A stretch of 64,000 nt of DNA from CAWKMN01 sp963850765 (GTDB lineage Bacteria; Chloroflexota; Anaerolineae; Aggregatilineales; Aggregatilineaceae). Each line of letters starts with the position of its first letter. Within the stretch, counting starts at the first letter, position 1. Shown here piece by piece: positions 1 to 8,311 of the stretch. The notes under the pieces are model-generated. The model saw only the letters and a program-made list of their open reading frames with translations. It searched no databases and was not told the DNA's origin. The stretch lies in the NCBI GenBank assembly GCA_963850765.1, contig CAWKMN010000003.1, forward strand, positions 806,001 through 870,000. Reading direction: 5' to 3'. A program made the position numbers and the translations under genes.

Positions 1-1
1 G

Positions 2-223
2 GGTGACAACCCGGTGCCGGTGGTAGACGGGCCCCTGGGCGAGATCCTGCCGTTTAACTTCGAGAACGGGCCTTACCGCTTCCGGCTGGTCGTGTTTGAC
101 AACACGACGATGCTGCGCGCGCTGTGCGAGATCACAATCCACATCAGCGATCCGCCGCCCACGCCCACGCCGATCGGCGGCACCGGCGAAGAAGCCACCC
201 CGCCCGCGGAAGACACCGATTAG
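2..223 (+). CDS. C-terminal fragment of a secreted-type protein, truncated by the window edge
   Basis: The reading frame is open from base 2 to a TAG at 221-223, so the start lies outside the window. About 73 residues are visible. The first ~50 alternate hydrophobic and polar residues as in a beta-sandwich domain. The last ~23 are Pro/Thr/Glu-rich (PPPTPTPIGG, then EEATPPAEDTD), a low-complexity tail often seen on surface or secreted proteins of Chloroflexota. No enzyme motif can be seen. It converges on the minus-strand cluster that ends at 336. Confidence 0.55.
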   Translation, partial: GDNPVPVVDGPLGEILPFNFENGPYRFRLVVFDNTTMLRALCEITIHISDPPPTPTPIGGTGEEATPPAEDTD

Positions 224-290
224 GTTGTCTGTGCATTTATAAACTCTATCCCCCGGCCTTTTCCTCACAGGTGGAGAAAGGGAGCGCTGA

Positions 291-331
291 AGTCCCTCTC
301 CACCCTGTGGGGAGGGATTTAGGGAGGGGCT
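291..331 (+). repeat. Dispersed intergenic repeat, family B copy 1
   Basis: The element reads AGTCCCTCTCCACC, then GTGGGGAGGGATTTAGGGAG and GGGCT. A near-identical copy lies at 27809-27849 and a reverse-orientation relative at 31825-31862. The flanks are also Pu/Py-rich. All copies lie in gaps between genes. Function is unknown. Confidence 0.7.
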
Positions 332-335
332 GCCT

Positions 336-1692
336 TTAGCTCAACCCCGCCAGGAGCCGCGCGCGCTTGTACGCTTCGGGGGTGTCGAGATCGCGCAGAA
401 TGCTGTCGGTACGCACATCGACCAGCGCCGTGTGTTCAGGATGGCGGCGAATCACGTCTCGCGGCGCGCCTCCCTCCTGCGCCAGCAGTTCGGACCAGAA
501 CCGCCGCGCGATCAGAACCGGGTGGCCGCGCTCGCCGCGGTGCGTGGGGATAACGATCTCACCCCGGCCTTCCGCATACGCCGACAGCACCCGCCCCAGG
601 ACCCGCCCATCCAGAAACGGCTGATCGCCCATCACGACCAGGCAGGCGGCGGTGGAATCGGGCAGCGCCAGCAGTCCCGCTTGCAGCGAGGACAGCATCT
701 CGCCCTGCGCGTACTGCGGATTATGCACGATCTGCACCGGCAGCTTGGCCAGCACTTCCGTCACGGCATCGCCTTCATGGCCGGTCACGACGACGATTTC
801 CGGCAGGCGTGCTCGCCAACAGCCGCGCGACCACCGCTTCGATCACCGTGCGCCCATCCCAGGGCAGCAGGACTTTGGATCGGCCCATCCGTGTGGACAT
901 CCCCGCGGCCAGCACCACGGCGGAGACACGCTGCCGCAGTTCGTAGATCGGCGGATTCTCCTGCACCGAGCCGAGCGCGACGGCATCGACACGCGGCGAG
1001 CGCAGGATCATCTGCGCAATCCGGCGCACACGGCGGCGGTGGATGCTCTGCGCGGGCACCTTGTTAAGCAGCGCCACGACGCGCGCCGTTTCCGGCACGC
1101 CGCGCAGCCCCAACTGCGGATCGCGCACCGTCACGGCCACCCACGCCGGCAGAATCTCGCCACCCTCTGGGAAACCATATCGCTCCTGGATGCGCGCCGC
1201 GTTGTATACATGATCTTCATCGAGCGGCTGCCCCAGCACATCCATGCCCGCCACGACCACGACCAGCGACGTATCCGGCGGAATCACGGGTTCGTGATCT
1301 TTAGGCGCTTTCAGCGGCAGGCGGCGCGCGCCATCCGCTTCGATCAGCAGCACATCCGAATTCACCGAATCAACCAGCGTGGCGATCATCTCCGGGGGCA
1401 GCCCGTTGACTTTGTGCTGCTCGGCATCTTCATAACGGTAAAGCAGCACAAAGCCGTGCTCATTCAGCCATTGGCGGATCATCTTGGAGGTGACGTCGGG
1501 CGTCAGTCGGACCGCCAGCGGCGCGCGCTCCACCTCGTCGAGTGCCATCCGTGTCGTGGTGGTCGCCAGCACCCGCCAGCCTTCGGCGCGCAGTTCGTCC
1601 GCTGCGCGAAACAGAGCCGATGTTTTGCCACCGGCTCCGATAAACGCCACGACATCCCCGCGCTGAATATGCAGAGCATCCCGTAAGCGCAT
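336..1692 (-). CDS. YqeC-MocA fusion: selenium-dependent Mo-hydroxylase accessory protein plus molybdenum-cofactor nucleotidyltransferase (frameshifted)
   Basis: The N-terminal ~245 residues match the YqeC family: a Walker-type GAGGKTS loop near the start, then TTTTRM, IEADGAR and LLNKVPA. The chain runs directly into a MocA/MobA-like nucleotidyltransferase that begins SAVVLAAGMSTRMGRSKVL, with the G-rich loop, RMG and K that bind CTP or GTP. Around 800-812 the frame shifts. The rest (VVTGHEGDAV, VVMGDQPF, GERGHPVLI, DVRTDSILRDLDTPE) continues in another frame to 336. MocA-type enzymes cytidylylate molybdopterin for xanthine-dehydrogenase-family enzymes. YqeC is linked to selenium-dependent members by gene context. 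Translation probably starts at the ATG at 1692, overlapping the yqeB stop as TGATG, so the two are coupled. E. coli has separate yqeC and ygfJ genes. Confidence 0.85.
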
Positions 1693-2534
1693 CAATCCAT
1701 CCTGCCTACTAAACCATCGTTGAGCCGTGCGATCACCGGCGGCGCGCTGAGTACCGCCTCGATTACCCCGCCGCCAATCGCCAGCGCCTTGTCGGAGATG
1801 GTAAAACAGTGCTCACGAACGCCGCGCGGATCCACATCCCCGATCTTCAGTCCCTGCGGAACCCGCACAGCGGGGTGAATCAACCCGCGCAGCACGCCGT
1901 CAAACGGCGCATGAACCTCCTGATCCTCAACCCGCGCGATCACCGCCCCCGCCGTTACCTGATCGCCAATCGCCGCCTGCCCGATCACATAGCCAGCGGC
2001 CGGGGCGCGCAGCACGCGTTCCTGGCGGAATCCCTGCACGCTGCCGGGATGGCCGGTGTTGGGTTCGGCTGTGCCGTGCCGGATGACACGCCCGAGAGTG
2101 TGCCCGCAATTCGTTTCGATCACGGCGTGACAGTCGCGGCCCGCCTCAAACCCCGGCCCCAGGGCGATCACCACCGGCGCATCGTCTGGCCGGGTATCCA
2201 GATTACGCTTGGCGACGCGCGCATCGACCACGATCACCGGCCGCAGTGTGCGAATGACGGCGCCGCCCTCGTCGATCAGCACCGGCACCTGATCCGCGCC
2301 AAGCACCGCGCTGATCGCGTCGATCGCGTCCACCCGGCGCGCCGTCAGCCCTTCGACCGTGATCTGGCTATCGAACACGGCGGACGCGAACGCCACCGTG
2401 CGCCGGATGACGAGCGGCTGCGCCAGTTCGGTCACGATCACCGGAAAGCCGGCCTTGACCAGCCGGTAGACCACCCCGGACGCCAGATCGCCGCCGCCGC
2501 GCACTACCACGAGCAGATCGTTAAATAACGCCAA
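1692..2534 (-). CDS. yqeB: YqeB-type selenium-dependent molybdenum hydroxylase system protein
   Basis: The protein (about 280 residues) opens with VVVRGGGDLASGVVYRL, the N-terminal signature of the YqeB/EF2563 family. It continues with TELAQPLVIRRTVAFASAV, VDARVAKRN, and a biotinyl/lipoyl-like segment (APAAGYV, IGDQVTAGAVIARV, HAPFDGVLRGLI). The role is inferred from consistent genomic association with selenium-dependent xanthine dehydrogenases; the biochemistry is unproven. No ATG lies near the conserved N-terminus. Candidate starts are TTG at 2534, which overlaps the Mo-subunit stop, or GTG at 2510 or 2504. I chose TTG 2534, but the start is uncertain. The stop overlaps the next gene by one base. 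Confidence 0.85.
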   Translation of the reverse strand: MALFNDLLVVVRGGGDLASGVVYRLVKAGFPVIVTELAQPLVIRRTVAFASAVFDSQITVEGLTARRVDAIDAISAVLGADQVPVLIDEGGAVIRTLRPVIVVDARVAKRNLDTRPDDAPVVIALGPGFEAGRDCHAVIETNCGHTLGRVIRHGTAEPNTGHPGSVQGFRQERVLRAPAAGYVIGQAAIGDQVTAGAVIARVEDQEVHAPFDGVLRGLIHPAVRVPQGLKIGDVDPRGVREHCFTISDKALAIGGGVIEAVLSAPPVIARLNDGLVGRMD

Positions 2535-4746
2535 GACCCTGCTCGCGCAGCTTCGCCACGACAAAATCGGGCGTCAGCGGGATGCGGTCGAACCAGACGC
2601 CGGTCGCGTTGTGCATGGCCGCCGCAATGGCCGGGGCCAGCGGGATAAACGGCATTTCGGCCATACCACGCACCCCCCACGGCCCGTTCGGATCGGCAAA
2701 TTCCAGGATAACCGATTTGGTTTCACGCGGGATATCCCAAATGGTCGGGATCAGATAGGTGGACAGGTACGGGTTCAGGATGCGCCCGTCTTTCGTAACC
2801 AGATTCTCCATCACCGCATAGCCGAGCGCCTGGATCACCGCGCCTTCGACCTGCCCCTCGATGTTGCGCGGATTGATCGCCTTCCCGACGTCGTGTGCCG
2901 ATACGACACGCACGACCTCCACGAGCCCGGTTTCGAGGTCCACCTCGACCTCGACAAACTGCGCCATGTACCCATAGGCGAAGTTCGGCTCGGCGCGCCC
3001 GGTTTCGGGGTCGTAGGGCGTCGTCTTCGGCGGGCGATACTGGTAGGTGACGATGGCGGGGCGTTCTTCGTCCTGCCATTTTTGCAGCGCACGTTCCGCC
3101 GCGCCCTTGATCGCGTTGCCTGCCATGAACGTCATGCGTGACGCCGACGAGCTGCCCGAATTGCCGGTCTCAGCGGTGTCGTGCCCAATCAGCACGACTT
3201 TGTCCAGTGGAACGCCAACCGCCTCGGCGGCCATCTGGATAAACGCGGTGTGCGCGCCCTGCCCCACATCCGCGCCCGCCTGCCGCACAATGACCCGTTC
3301 GATCTCTGTCAAGCCGTGTAGTTCCACCGTGGCCCAGTTCTGTTCCGGCGCGCCGAAGCTGAACCCGATGTTCTTGAAACCCATCGCCACGCCGACCCCG
3401 CGCCGCTTAGCCGGGTTGGTCGGTTGTTGGCCGGGGATTGGGTGCCAGTGTCCGTTATCACGCTGCCAGTAACCGCTCTGGGACGCGCCCTCGGCCAGCA
3501 CCTTATCCAGTGTGACACCTTTTGGCAGCGGCGATCCCACCGCGGTGGGTACTCCATCCGTCAGCACGTTTTTCGCGCGCAGTTCGACCGGGTCCATCCC
3601 AAGCGCCTCGGCCAGCTTGTTCATCTGGTTTTCGGCGGCAAAAGCGGCCTGTGGCCCGCCAAAACCCCGGAACGCGCCGCCGGGAATGTTATTGGTATAA
3701 ACCCCGTAGGAATCGACTTTGACATTGGGGATGGCGTAGGGGCCGCTCACCATCAGATGCGCGTTGCCCAACACTTTGGTCGTGGTATAGGCATACGCGC
3801 CGCCGTCCGCGTAGATTTCCGCCTCGGCCGCGACGAGCTTTCCGTCACGGGTCGCGCCCCACCTGGCGCGGATCGTCATCGGGTGGCGCTTGTGGTGGCC
3901 GATGATCAATTCTTCGCGGCTCCAGATGATCTTGATCGGACGCTGAAGCTTCTGTACGGCCAGCGCCAGCACGATCTGAACCGACATATCCTCGCGCCCG
4001 CCGAACGCCCCGCCAATTGCCGGGTAGATCACCCGGATCTGGTCTTCGGGCAGATTGAGCGCGTGCGCGATCTGCTCGCGGTCTTCGTGGACCCACTGGC
4101 CCGCCACGACCACCGTCAGCCGGCCTTCGTCGTCCAGATAGCCCAGGCCCGCCTCCGGCTGGAGATAGGCGTGTTCCTGGTAGCCGGTGTGATATTCACC
4201 CTCGACGATCACATCCGCCTGGGCCCAGCCCGCCTCCATATCGCCGCGCCGGATGCGGTAATGGATCAGCACATTGTTCCCCACCTCCGCGTGCAGTTGG
4301 GGTGCTCCGTCGGCCATCGCATCGAATATGTCGGAGACAACCGGCAGATCCTCATACGTGATGTCGATCAGCTTCACCGCCGCCGCCGCCGCTTCTTCGC
4401 TGTCCGCCACCACGAGCGCAACCTGATCGGCCACGCAGCGCACGATGTCCGCGCCGGCCCTGCCGCTGCCCGGCCCGCACAACACCGGCTGATCCGGCAG
4501 GATCAGACCATACTCATTGACGGGCACATCGCGCGCCGTGAACACCGCCACAACTCCAGGGTAGGCTTCGGCCCGGCGGGTGTCGATCGCGATGATGCGC
4601 GCGTGGACCCGGTCGGCAAACCGGATCTTCATCCACAACTGGCCGTCCATATTGATGTCACCGGGAAACGAGGTCTGGCCGGTCACTTTGCCCAGCGCAT
4701 CAACTCGATGAATGGACTGCCCGATGGTCACATGCTCACTTTTCAC
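2521..4746 (-). CDS. Xanthine dehydrogenase family protein, molybdopterin-binding large subunit (hydroxylase 1)
   Basis: This intact 741-residue chain is the normal length for the Mo subunit. It has the N-terminal hammerhead domain (GKVTGQTSFPGDI, HARIIAIDT, PGVVAVFTARDVP). Molybdopterin-binding motifs follow: GGAFGGRED, GGAFRGFGGPQA and QAGADVGQGAHT. Near the C-terminus is GVRGMAEMPFIP, whose Glu aligns with the catalytic base of the GVGE loop. It hydroxylates an aromatic heterocycle, most likely xanthine, hypoxanthine or another purine, using the Mo cofactor. The partner is the FAD/2Fe-2S protein at 5271-6695, separated by one small membrane gene. A GTG start at 4746 is used, with AGGAG 13 nt upstream. 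The neighbours yqeB and yqeC-mocA suggest a selenium-dependent hydroxylase. The sequence alone cannot show selenium. Confidence 0.93.
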   Translation of the reverse strand: MKSEHVTIGQSIHRVDALGKVTGQTSFPGDINMDGQLWMKIRFADRVHARIIAIDTRRAEAYPGVVAVFTARDVPVNEYGLILPDQPVLCGPGSGRAGADIVRCVADQVALVVADSEEAAAAAVKLIDITYEDLPVVSDIFDAMADGAPQLHAEVGNNVLIHYRIRRGDMEAGWAQADVIVEGEYHTGYQEHAYLQPEAGLGYLDDEGRLTVVVAGQWVHEDREQIAHALNLPEDQIRVIYPAIGGAFGGREDMSVQIVLALAVQKLQRPIKIIWSREELIIGHHKRHPMTIRARWGATRDGKLVAAEAEIYADGGAYAYTTTKVLGNAHLMVSGPYAIPNVKVDSYGVYTNNIPGGAFRGFGGPQAAFAAENQMNKLAEALGMDPVELRAKNVLTDGVPTAVGSPLPKGVTLDKVLAEGASQSGYWQRDNGHWHPIPGQQPTNPAKRRGVGVAMGFKNIGFSFGAPEQNWATVELHGLTEIERVIVRQAGADVGQGAHTAFIQMAAEAVGVPLDKVVLIGHDTAETGNSGSSSASRMTFMAGNAIKGAAERALQKWQDEERPAIVTYQYRPPKTTPYDPETGRAEPNFAYGYMAQFVEVEVDLETGLVEVVRVVSAHDVGKAINPRNIEGQVEGAVIQALGYAVMENLVTKDGRILNPYLSTYLIPTIWDIPRETKSVILEFADPNGPWGVRGMAEMPFIPLAPAIAAAMHNATGVWFDRIPLTPDFVVAKLREQGLGVI

Positions 4747-4791
4747 GCCTGTTCATGCTCCTTACGGCAAACAATAACCGATTGGCAGCGC

Positions 4792-5241
4792 TCATTTCTT
4801 CTGCCTGTTCATTTCCCTGGCACGCCGCTTGGCTTCCTTTAAGTCCTTTTTCATCTGTTTGACCATCGCTTTTTTGTCTGCCGGAGAGGGTGGCAAGCCT
4901 TTCAGCGCCTGTCGATCTGTGTCGGTGCCGACCAGCGCCGCCGAGACGGCGAACATGGCAAACCCCATCATCACAAACCACAGCACCACGGCGATAATAA
5001 TCTCCACGATATTGTTGCCGTGAATATCCTGGCTGTCCTGGTACCACGCTTTTTGGGCAAAATCGTCGCGCAGATCGTCGAACTGGCTTTTCACATCCGG
5101 GTAGCGATCCTCTATAAACCTGACGAGCGGAAAAGACACGCCATAAGCTGCGGCGGCCAGCGCCAGCGCGAGGATCAGACCCAGAATGGGCAGACCGCTG
5201 CGTTTCTTTTTCGCTTTGGGGGCTTCACGATAAGTAACCAT
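4792..5241 (-). CDS. Small two-helix membrane protein of unknown function
   Basis: This 149-residue protein has a basic N-terminus (APKAKKKRSG), a first membrane segment (LPILGLILALALAAAAYGV), a charged ~45-residue loop, a second segment (IVEIIIAVVLWFVMMGFAMF), and a highly basic tail rich in Lys and Arg. The ATG at 5241 is preceded by AGGAGAG at good spacing. It lies between the Mo subunit and the FAD/FeS subunit of hydroxylase 1. It might tether something to the membrane, but I do not recognise the family. Confidence 0.7.
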   Translation of the reverse strand: MVTYREAPKAKKKRSGLPILGLILALALAAAAYGVSFPLVRFIEDRYPDVKSQFDDLRDDFAQKAWYQDSQDIHGNNIVEIIIAVVLWFVMMGFAMFAVSAALVGTDTDRQALKGLPPSPADKKAMVKQMKKDLKEAKRRAREMNRQKK

Positions 5242-5270
5242 CTTGTTTACTCTCCTGGCAGACCCAAAAA

Positions 5271-6695
5271 TCACATTTGCTGAGCTGCTAACTCAAAAGC
5301 TTCGACAATTTTGTAGTAGCCTGTGCAGCGGCACAGGTTGCCGGTGATGCTCTGTTCGATCTGGGCGCGCGTCGGGTGCGGGGATTCTTCCAGCAGCTTC
5401 GCGCCGGACATCAAAAAGCCCGGCGTGCAGTAGCCGCACTGCACCGCGCCAGCCTCCACAAACGCCTGCTGGAGCGGATGCAGCATGCCATCCTCCTGCC
5501 CCGCCAGCCCTTCGACGGTCACAATCGTGGCACCGTGGGCACGCGGCGCAGGGACCAGGCAGGCCATCACCGCCGCGCCATCCAGAAAGACCGTACACGC
5601 GCCGCATTCCCCTTCCGCGCAGCCTTCTTTGGTGCCCGGCAGCCCGATGTCTTCCCGCAGAAAATCCAGCAGGGTTTTGTTCACGCCGCCGGTCACCGTG
5701 TAGGTTTTGCCGTTCACCGTCGTGACAATCGTATCGCTGGCATCGTCTTCGTGCCGGACGCGACTCGGCAGCGGCTCCTGGACCATCGCACGGCGCGGCC
5801 CCCACAGCATGGCCGGGTTCTCCGGCCAGCCGTCGCGCTCGGTGCCATCGCGCAGAGCTCGCAGCGCGCGCGCTACCAGCACTTTGCACATCTCCGAGCG
5901 GTAAGCCGCCGGGCCGCGCACATCATCGATCGGCGTGGCCGCTGCCCCGGCAAGATGGGCCGCTTCGCGGATCGTGTCATCGGTCAGCGATTGGCCCACC
6001 AGCGCCTGTTCCACCGCCGGAACACGCAGAATGGTCGGGGCGACGCTGCCCAGCGTGATCGCCGCGCTGGTGATGCGCTGGCCGTCAAAACCGAGGATGA
6101 CCGCCGCATTCACCACCGAGATCGCCTGCGCCCGGCGCAGCCCCAGCTTGAGGAAGATACCCCGTTCATGCTGCGCCAATGCGGGGAACGAGATGGCGGT
6201 CAGCAGTTCGTCGGGATTCATCGCGGTTTTGCGCACACCCTTATAGAACGACGGGAAATCCAGCGTCCGTTCGCCCCATTTGGAGGTCAGCGTGACACTG
6301 GCTCCCAGCGCCCACAGCGGCGTGATCGTGTCGTTGGCCGGGCTGGCCGTGATGACGTTGCCGGCGACCGTGCCCCGGTTGCGAATCTGCGGCGCGCCCA
6401 CGGACCACGCCGCCTGCGCCAGCGGGAGCGCGCGATCCACGATCAGCCTGCTGCCCACCACGTGATTGTGATTTACCAGCGAACCCAGGCGGATCGTATC
6501 GCCATGCACGCCGATCTGATCCAGGCCGGGCACGCGCGTAATATCGATCAGCGTTTCCACACCCGGCCGCTGACCGCGCTCGAGCTCCAGGATCAGATCC
6601 GTAGCGCCCGCCACCACGCGCGCCCGATCGCCATACTCAGCCAGCAGGTCGAGCGTCTCACTTACGGACGTCACACTATAGTAATTTCGCCACAT
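5271..6695 (-). CDS. Fused FAD-binding and 2Fe-2S subunit of a xanthine-dehydrogenase-family enzyme
   Basis: The protein has 474 residues. Residues ~1-290 are the FAD-binding (CO-dehydrogenase flavoprotein) domain, with VVAGATDLILELERG and IRNRGTVAGNVITASPAND. From ~325 to the end is the 2Fe-2S domain, with all eight ligands present. The plant-type set is in EGCAEGECGACTVFLDG plus the Cys of VMACL. The helical-domain set is in VQCGYCTPGF and NLCRCTGYYK. FAD before FeS in one chain is the reverse of eukaryotic XDH order, where FeS comes first. The ATG at 6695 has AAGGA five bases upstream. It carries electrons from the Mo subunit at 2521-4746 to an acceptor, and could also serve hydroxylase 2, which has no flavin subunit here. 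Confidence 0.92.
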   Translation of the reverse strand: MWRNYYSVTSVSETLDLLAEYGDRARVVAGATDLILELERGQRPGVETLIDITRVPGLDQIGVHGDTIRLGSLVNHNHVVGSRLIVDRALPLAQAAWSVGAPQIRNRGTVAGNVITASPANDTITPLWALGASVTLTSKWGERTLDFPSFYKGVRKTAMNPDELLTAISFPALAQHERGIFLKLGLRRAQAISVVNAAVILGFDGQRITSAAITLGSVAPTILRVPAVEQALVGQSLTDDTIREAAHLAGAAATPIDDVRGPAAYRSEMCKVLVARALRALRDGTERDGWPENPAMLWGPRRAMVQEPLPSRVRHEDDASDTIVTTVNGKTYTVTGGVNKTLLDFLREDIGLPGTKEGCAEGECGACTVFLDGAAVMACLVPAPRAHGATIVTVEGLAGQEDGMLHPLQQAFVEAGAVQCGYCTPGFLMSGAKLLEESPHPTRAQIEQSITGNLCRCTGYYKIVEAFELAAQQM

Positions 6696-6753
6696 AATCC
6701 TTCGCCATGATAGTTGCCAGATTTCCGCGCAAGCTGGATTCACCCAGTGTACC

Positions 6754-7380
6754 TCAGCTGGTGGGTAATTCGCTTAAGTCCAGTTCGGTAAGGGGATTGA
6801 TGTTAATCACTGCCGTTCCATTGACCATCGTTCGCCATGTCCGCCGGTTATCCCACGTATCGACATGCCCATGAATCAGATACCGGGGGTGTGTCCAGCG
6901 GATCAGGTACAGCAGCGACTTAAAACCCCGGTGAGCATAGTCGTCGGGAATATCATGTATCCCTTTGGGCGGGCTGTGTGTGATCATCACGTCCACCCCA
7001 TAACCGTGGCGCCACCGCCTTATCAGCAGCCGGGGAGCCAGCCGCAGCACAAACAGAAGCATCTGGCTTTCGTCGTACTGCACCGCCCCGCTCTTGGAGT
7101 AGCGGATCGATCCCTCCAAGCCGGCGAACGTGTACCCGCGAAAGGTTTTGATCTGGAGATGCATATTATCACCACCCGGATCAGGCGGGATATAGTCCGT
7201 ATCGTGGTTGCCCCTGACGAAAAACAGTGGCACGTTGAGCACCGACCCGATAAAGTCGAGATAGTGCGCGGGCATGTCACCGCAGCTGACCAGCAGCTTC
7301 ACATCCCCGTAACGTTCGGTCAGATATTTCGCATTGCGCATTTGGGGCAGTTCGATGTCACTGATCGCCAGAATTTTCAC
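6754..7380 (-). CDS. Calcineurin-like metallophosphoesterase
   Basis: The 208-residue protein has the ordered metal-binding motifs of the superfamily: ISDIELP near the N-terminus, VSCGDMPAHY, VRGNHDTDYIPPD, MITHSPPKG and LIHGHVDTWD. In the first motif Glu takes the place usually held by His (DxH). The protein ends shortly after the last motif, so it is a compact single-domain phosphoesterase. The start is GTG at 7380. The substrate cannot be predicted. It is transcribed with the Mo-hydroxylase genes, but nothing ties it to their chemistry. Confidence 0.8.
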   Translation of the reverse strand: MKILAISDIELPQMRNAKYLTERYGDVKLLVSCGDMPAHYLDFIGSVLNVPLFFVRGNHDTDYIPPDPGGDNMHLQIKTFRGYTFAGLEGSIRYSKSGAVQYDESQMLLFVLRLAPRLLIRRWRHGYGVDVMITHSPPKGIHDIPDDYAHRGFKSLLYLIRWTHPRYLIHGHVDTWDNRRTWRTMVNGTAVININPLTELDLSELPTS

Positions 7381-7477
7381 GGGTGCGCTTTCTAACTAAG
7401 CGGTTCGCGTTTAGCCGTTAGCTGCTGGCACCGTGCCAAATGCCCCCGCTGTGAAAAAACAGGTTAAGCTGCTGACC

Positions 7478-8305
7478 TCACGATTCGGACGGGGCCGCGC
7501 CGGGCCACTGCATCGGCTCCCCGGTCCCGCCGCGCTGCACCATGATGATCTCCGCCAGGATGCTGAGCGCGATCTCCTTGGGGGTTTCCGCGCGCAGTTC
7601 CAGGCCGATCGGCGCGTGGATCCTCGCCAACGCCTCCCGGCTGATACCCTGCTCGACGAGCGCCTGCACCGTCATCGCCCAGCGCCGCCGGCTGCCGATC
7701 AGCCCGATATACGGCGCGTCGGTCGCCAGCAGGGCGGGGATCAGGTCCTTATCCACCGCCAGCCCGCGCGTCACCGCGACCAGGTACGTCTGGCGGGTGA
7801 TGGTCAGGCGGGCGGTTAACTCGGCAGCGGGTATTTCCAGATACGCGTCCATGCCGGGGATCTGCTCCGGCGTGGCGTAGCCGGGGCGGTCATCCGTCAC
7901 GACGACGCGGTATTCCATCCATTTCGCCAGCTCGGCGACGGCTTTGCCCACATGCCCGCAGCCGATCACAACCACCGTCGGCGGGGGCATCAGCGGCTCG
8001 ACAAACAACTCAACGGTTCCGCCACACACCCCCGGATCGCCCGATTCCAGATCGGCCAGATTATACCGCATCATACGCGGTTGGCCGCTGCGGATCGCGT
8101 CCAGCGCCTCCTGCACGGTGCGCGCCTCCATTTCGCCGCCGCCCACCGTGCCGATCAGGCTGCCATCCGCCCAGACCAGCATTTTGCTGCCGGCCTGGCG
8201 TGGCACCGATCCCTGCGTTTGTACGACGGTGGCGAGTGCCGCCGGTCGACCCTCACGCTGAGCAATGAGTGCCGCTTCAAATACGGCGCGATCTTCTTTC
8301 GACAC
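7478..8305 (-). CDS. xdhC: XdhC/CoxI family molybdenum hydroxylase maturation factor
   Basis: The 275-residue protein begins with the XdhC/CoxI N-terminal domain (PAALATVVQTQGSVPRQAGSK, then GTVGGGEME). After ~105 residues comes a Rossmann domain (TVVVIGCGHVGKAVAEL). It ends with PIGLELRAETPKEIALSILAEII, which matches the family C-terminal signature. XdhC proteins bind the Mo cofactor, promote its sulfuration, and insert it into the apo-enzyme. The GTG start at 8305 lies six bases after the stop of hydroxylase 2, so this is probably its dedicated chaperone. The 97-nt gap to the phosphoesterase holds no feature I can identify. Confidence 0.93.
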   Translation of the reverse strand: MSKEDRAVFEAALIAQREGRPAALATVVQTQGSVPRQAGSKMLVWADGSLIGTVGGGEMEARTVQEALDAIRSGQPRMMRYNLADLESGDPGVCGGTVELFVEPLMPPPTVVVIGCGHVGKAVAELAKWMEYRVVVTDDRPGYATPEQIPGMDAYLEIPAAELTARLTITRQTYLVAVTRGLAVDKDLIPALLATDAPYIGLIGSRRRWAMTVQALVEQGISREALARIHAPIGLELRAETPKEIALSILAEIIMVQRGGTGEPMQWPGAAPSES

Positions 8306-8311
8306 TGTGGC

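Noticed and set aside
3424..4842. 472-residue open frame antisense to the hydroxylase 1 Mo subunit
   Set aside because: It lacks any family motif, is rich in Arg/His/Gln as expected for the complement of GC-rich codons, and lies wholly over a strong gene.
6754..7380. Glu replacing His in the first metal motif as evidence of an inactive phosphoesterase
   Set aside because: This motif varies among calcineurin-like families and all other metal ligands are present.
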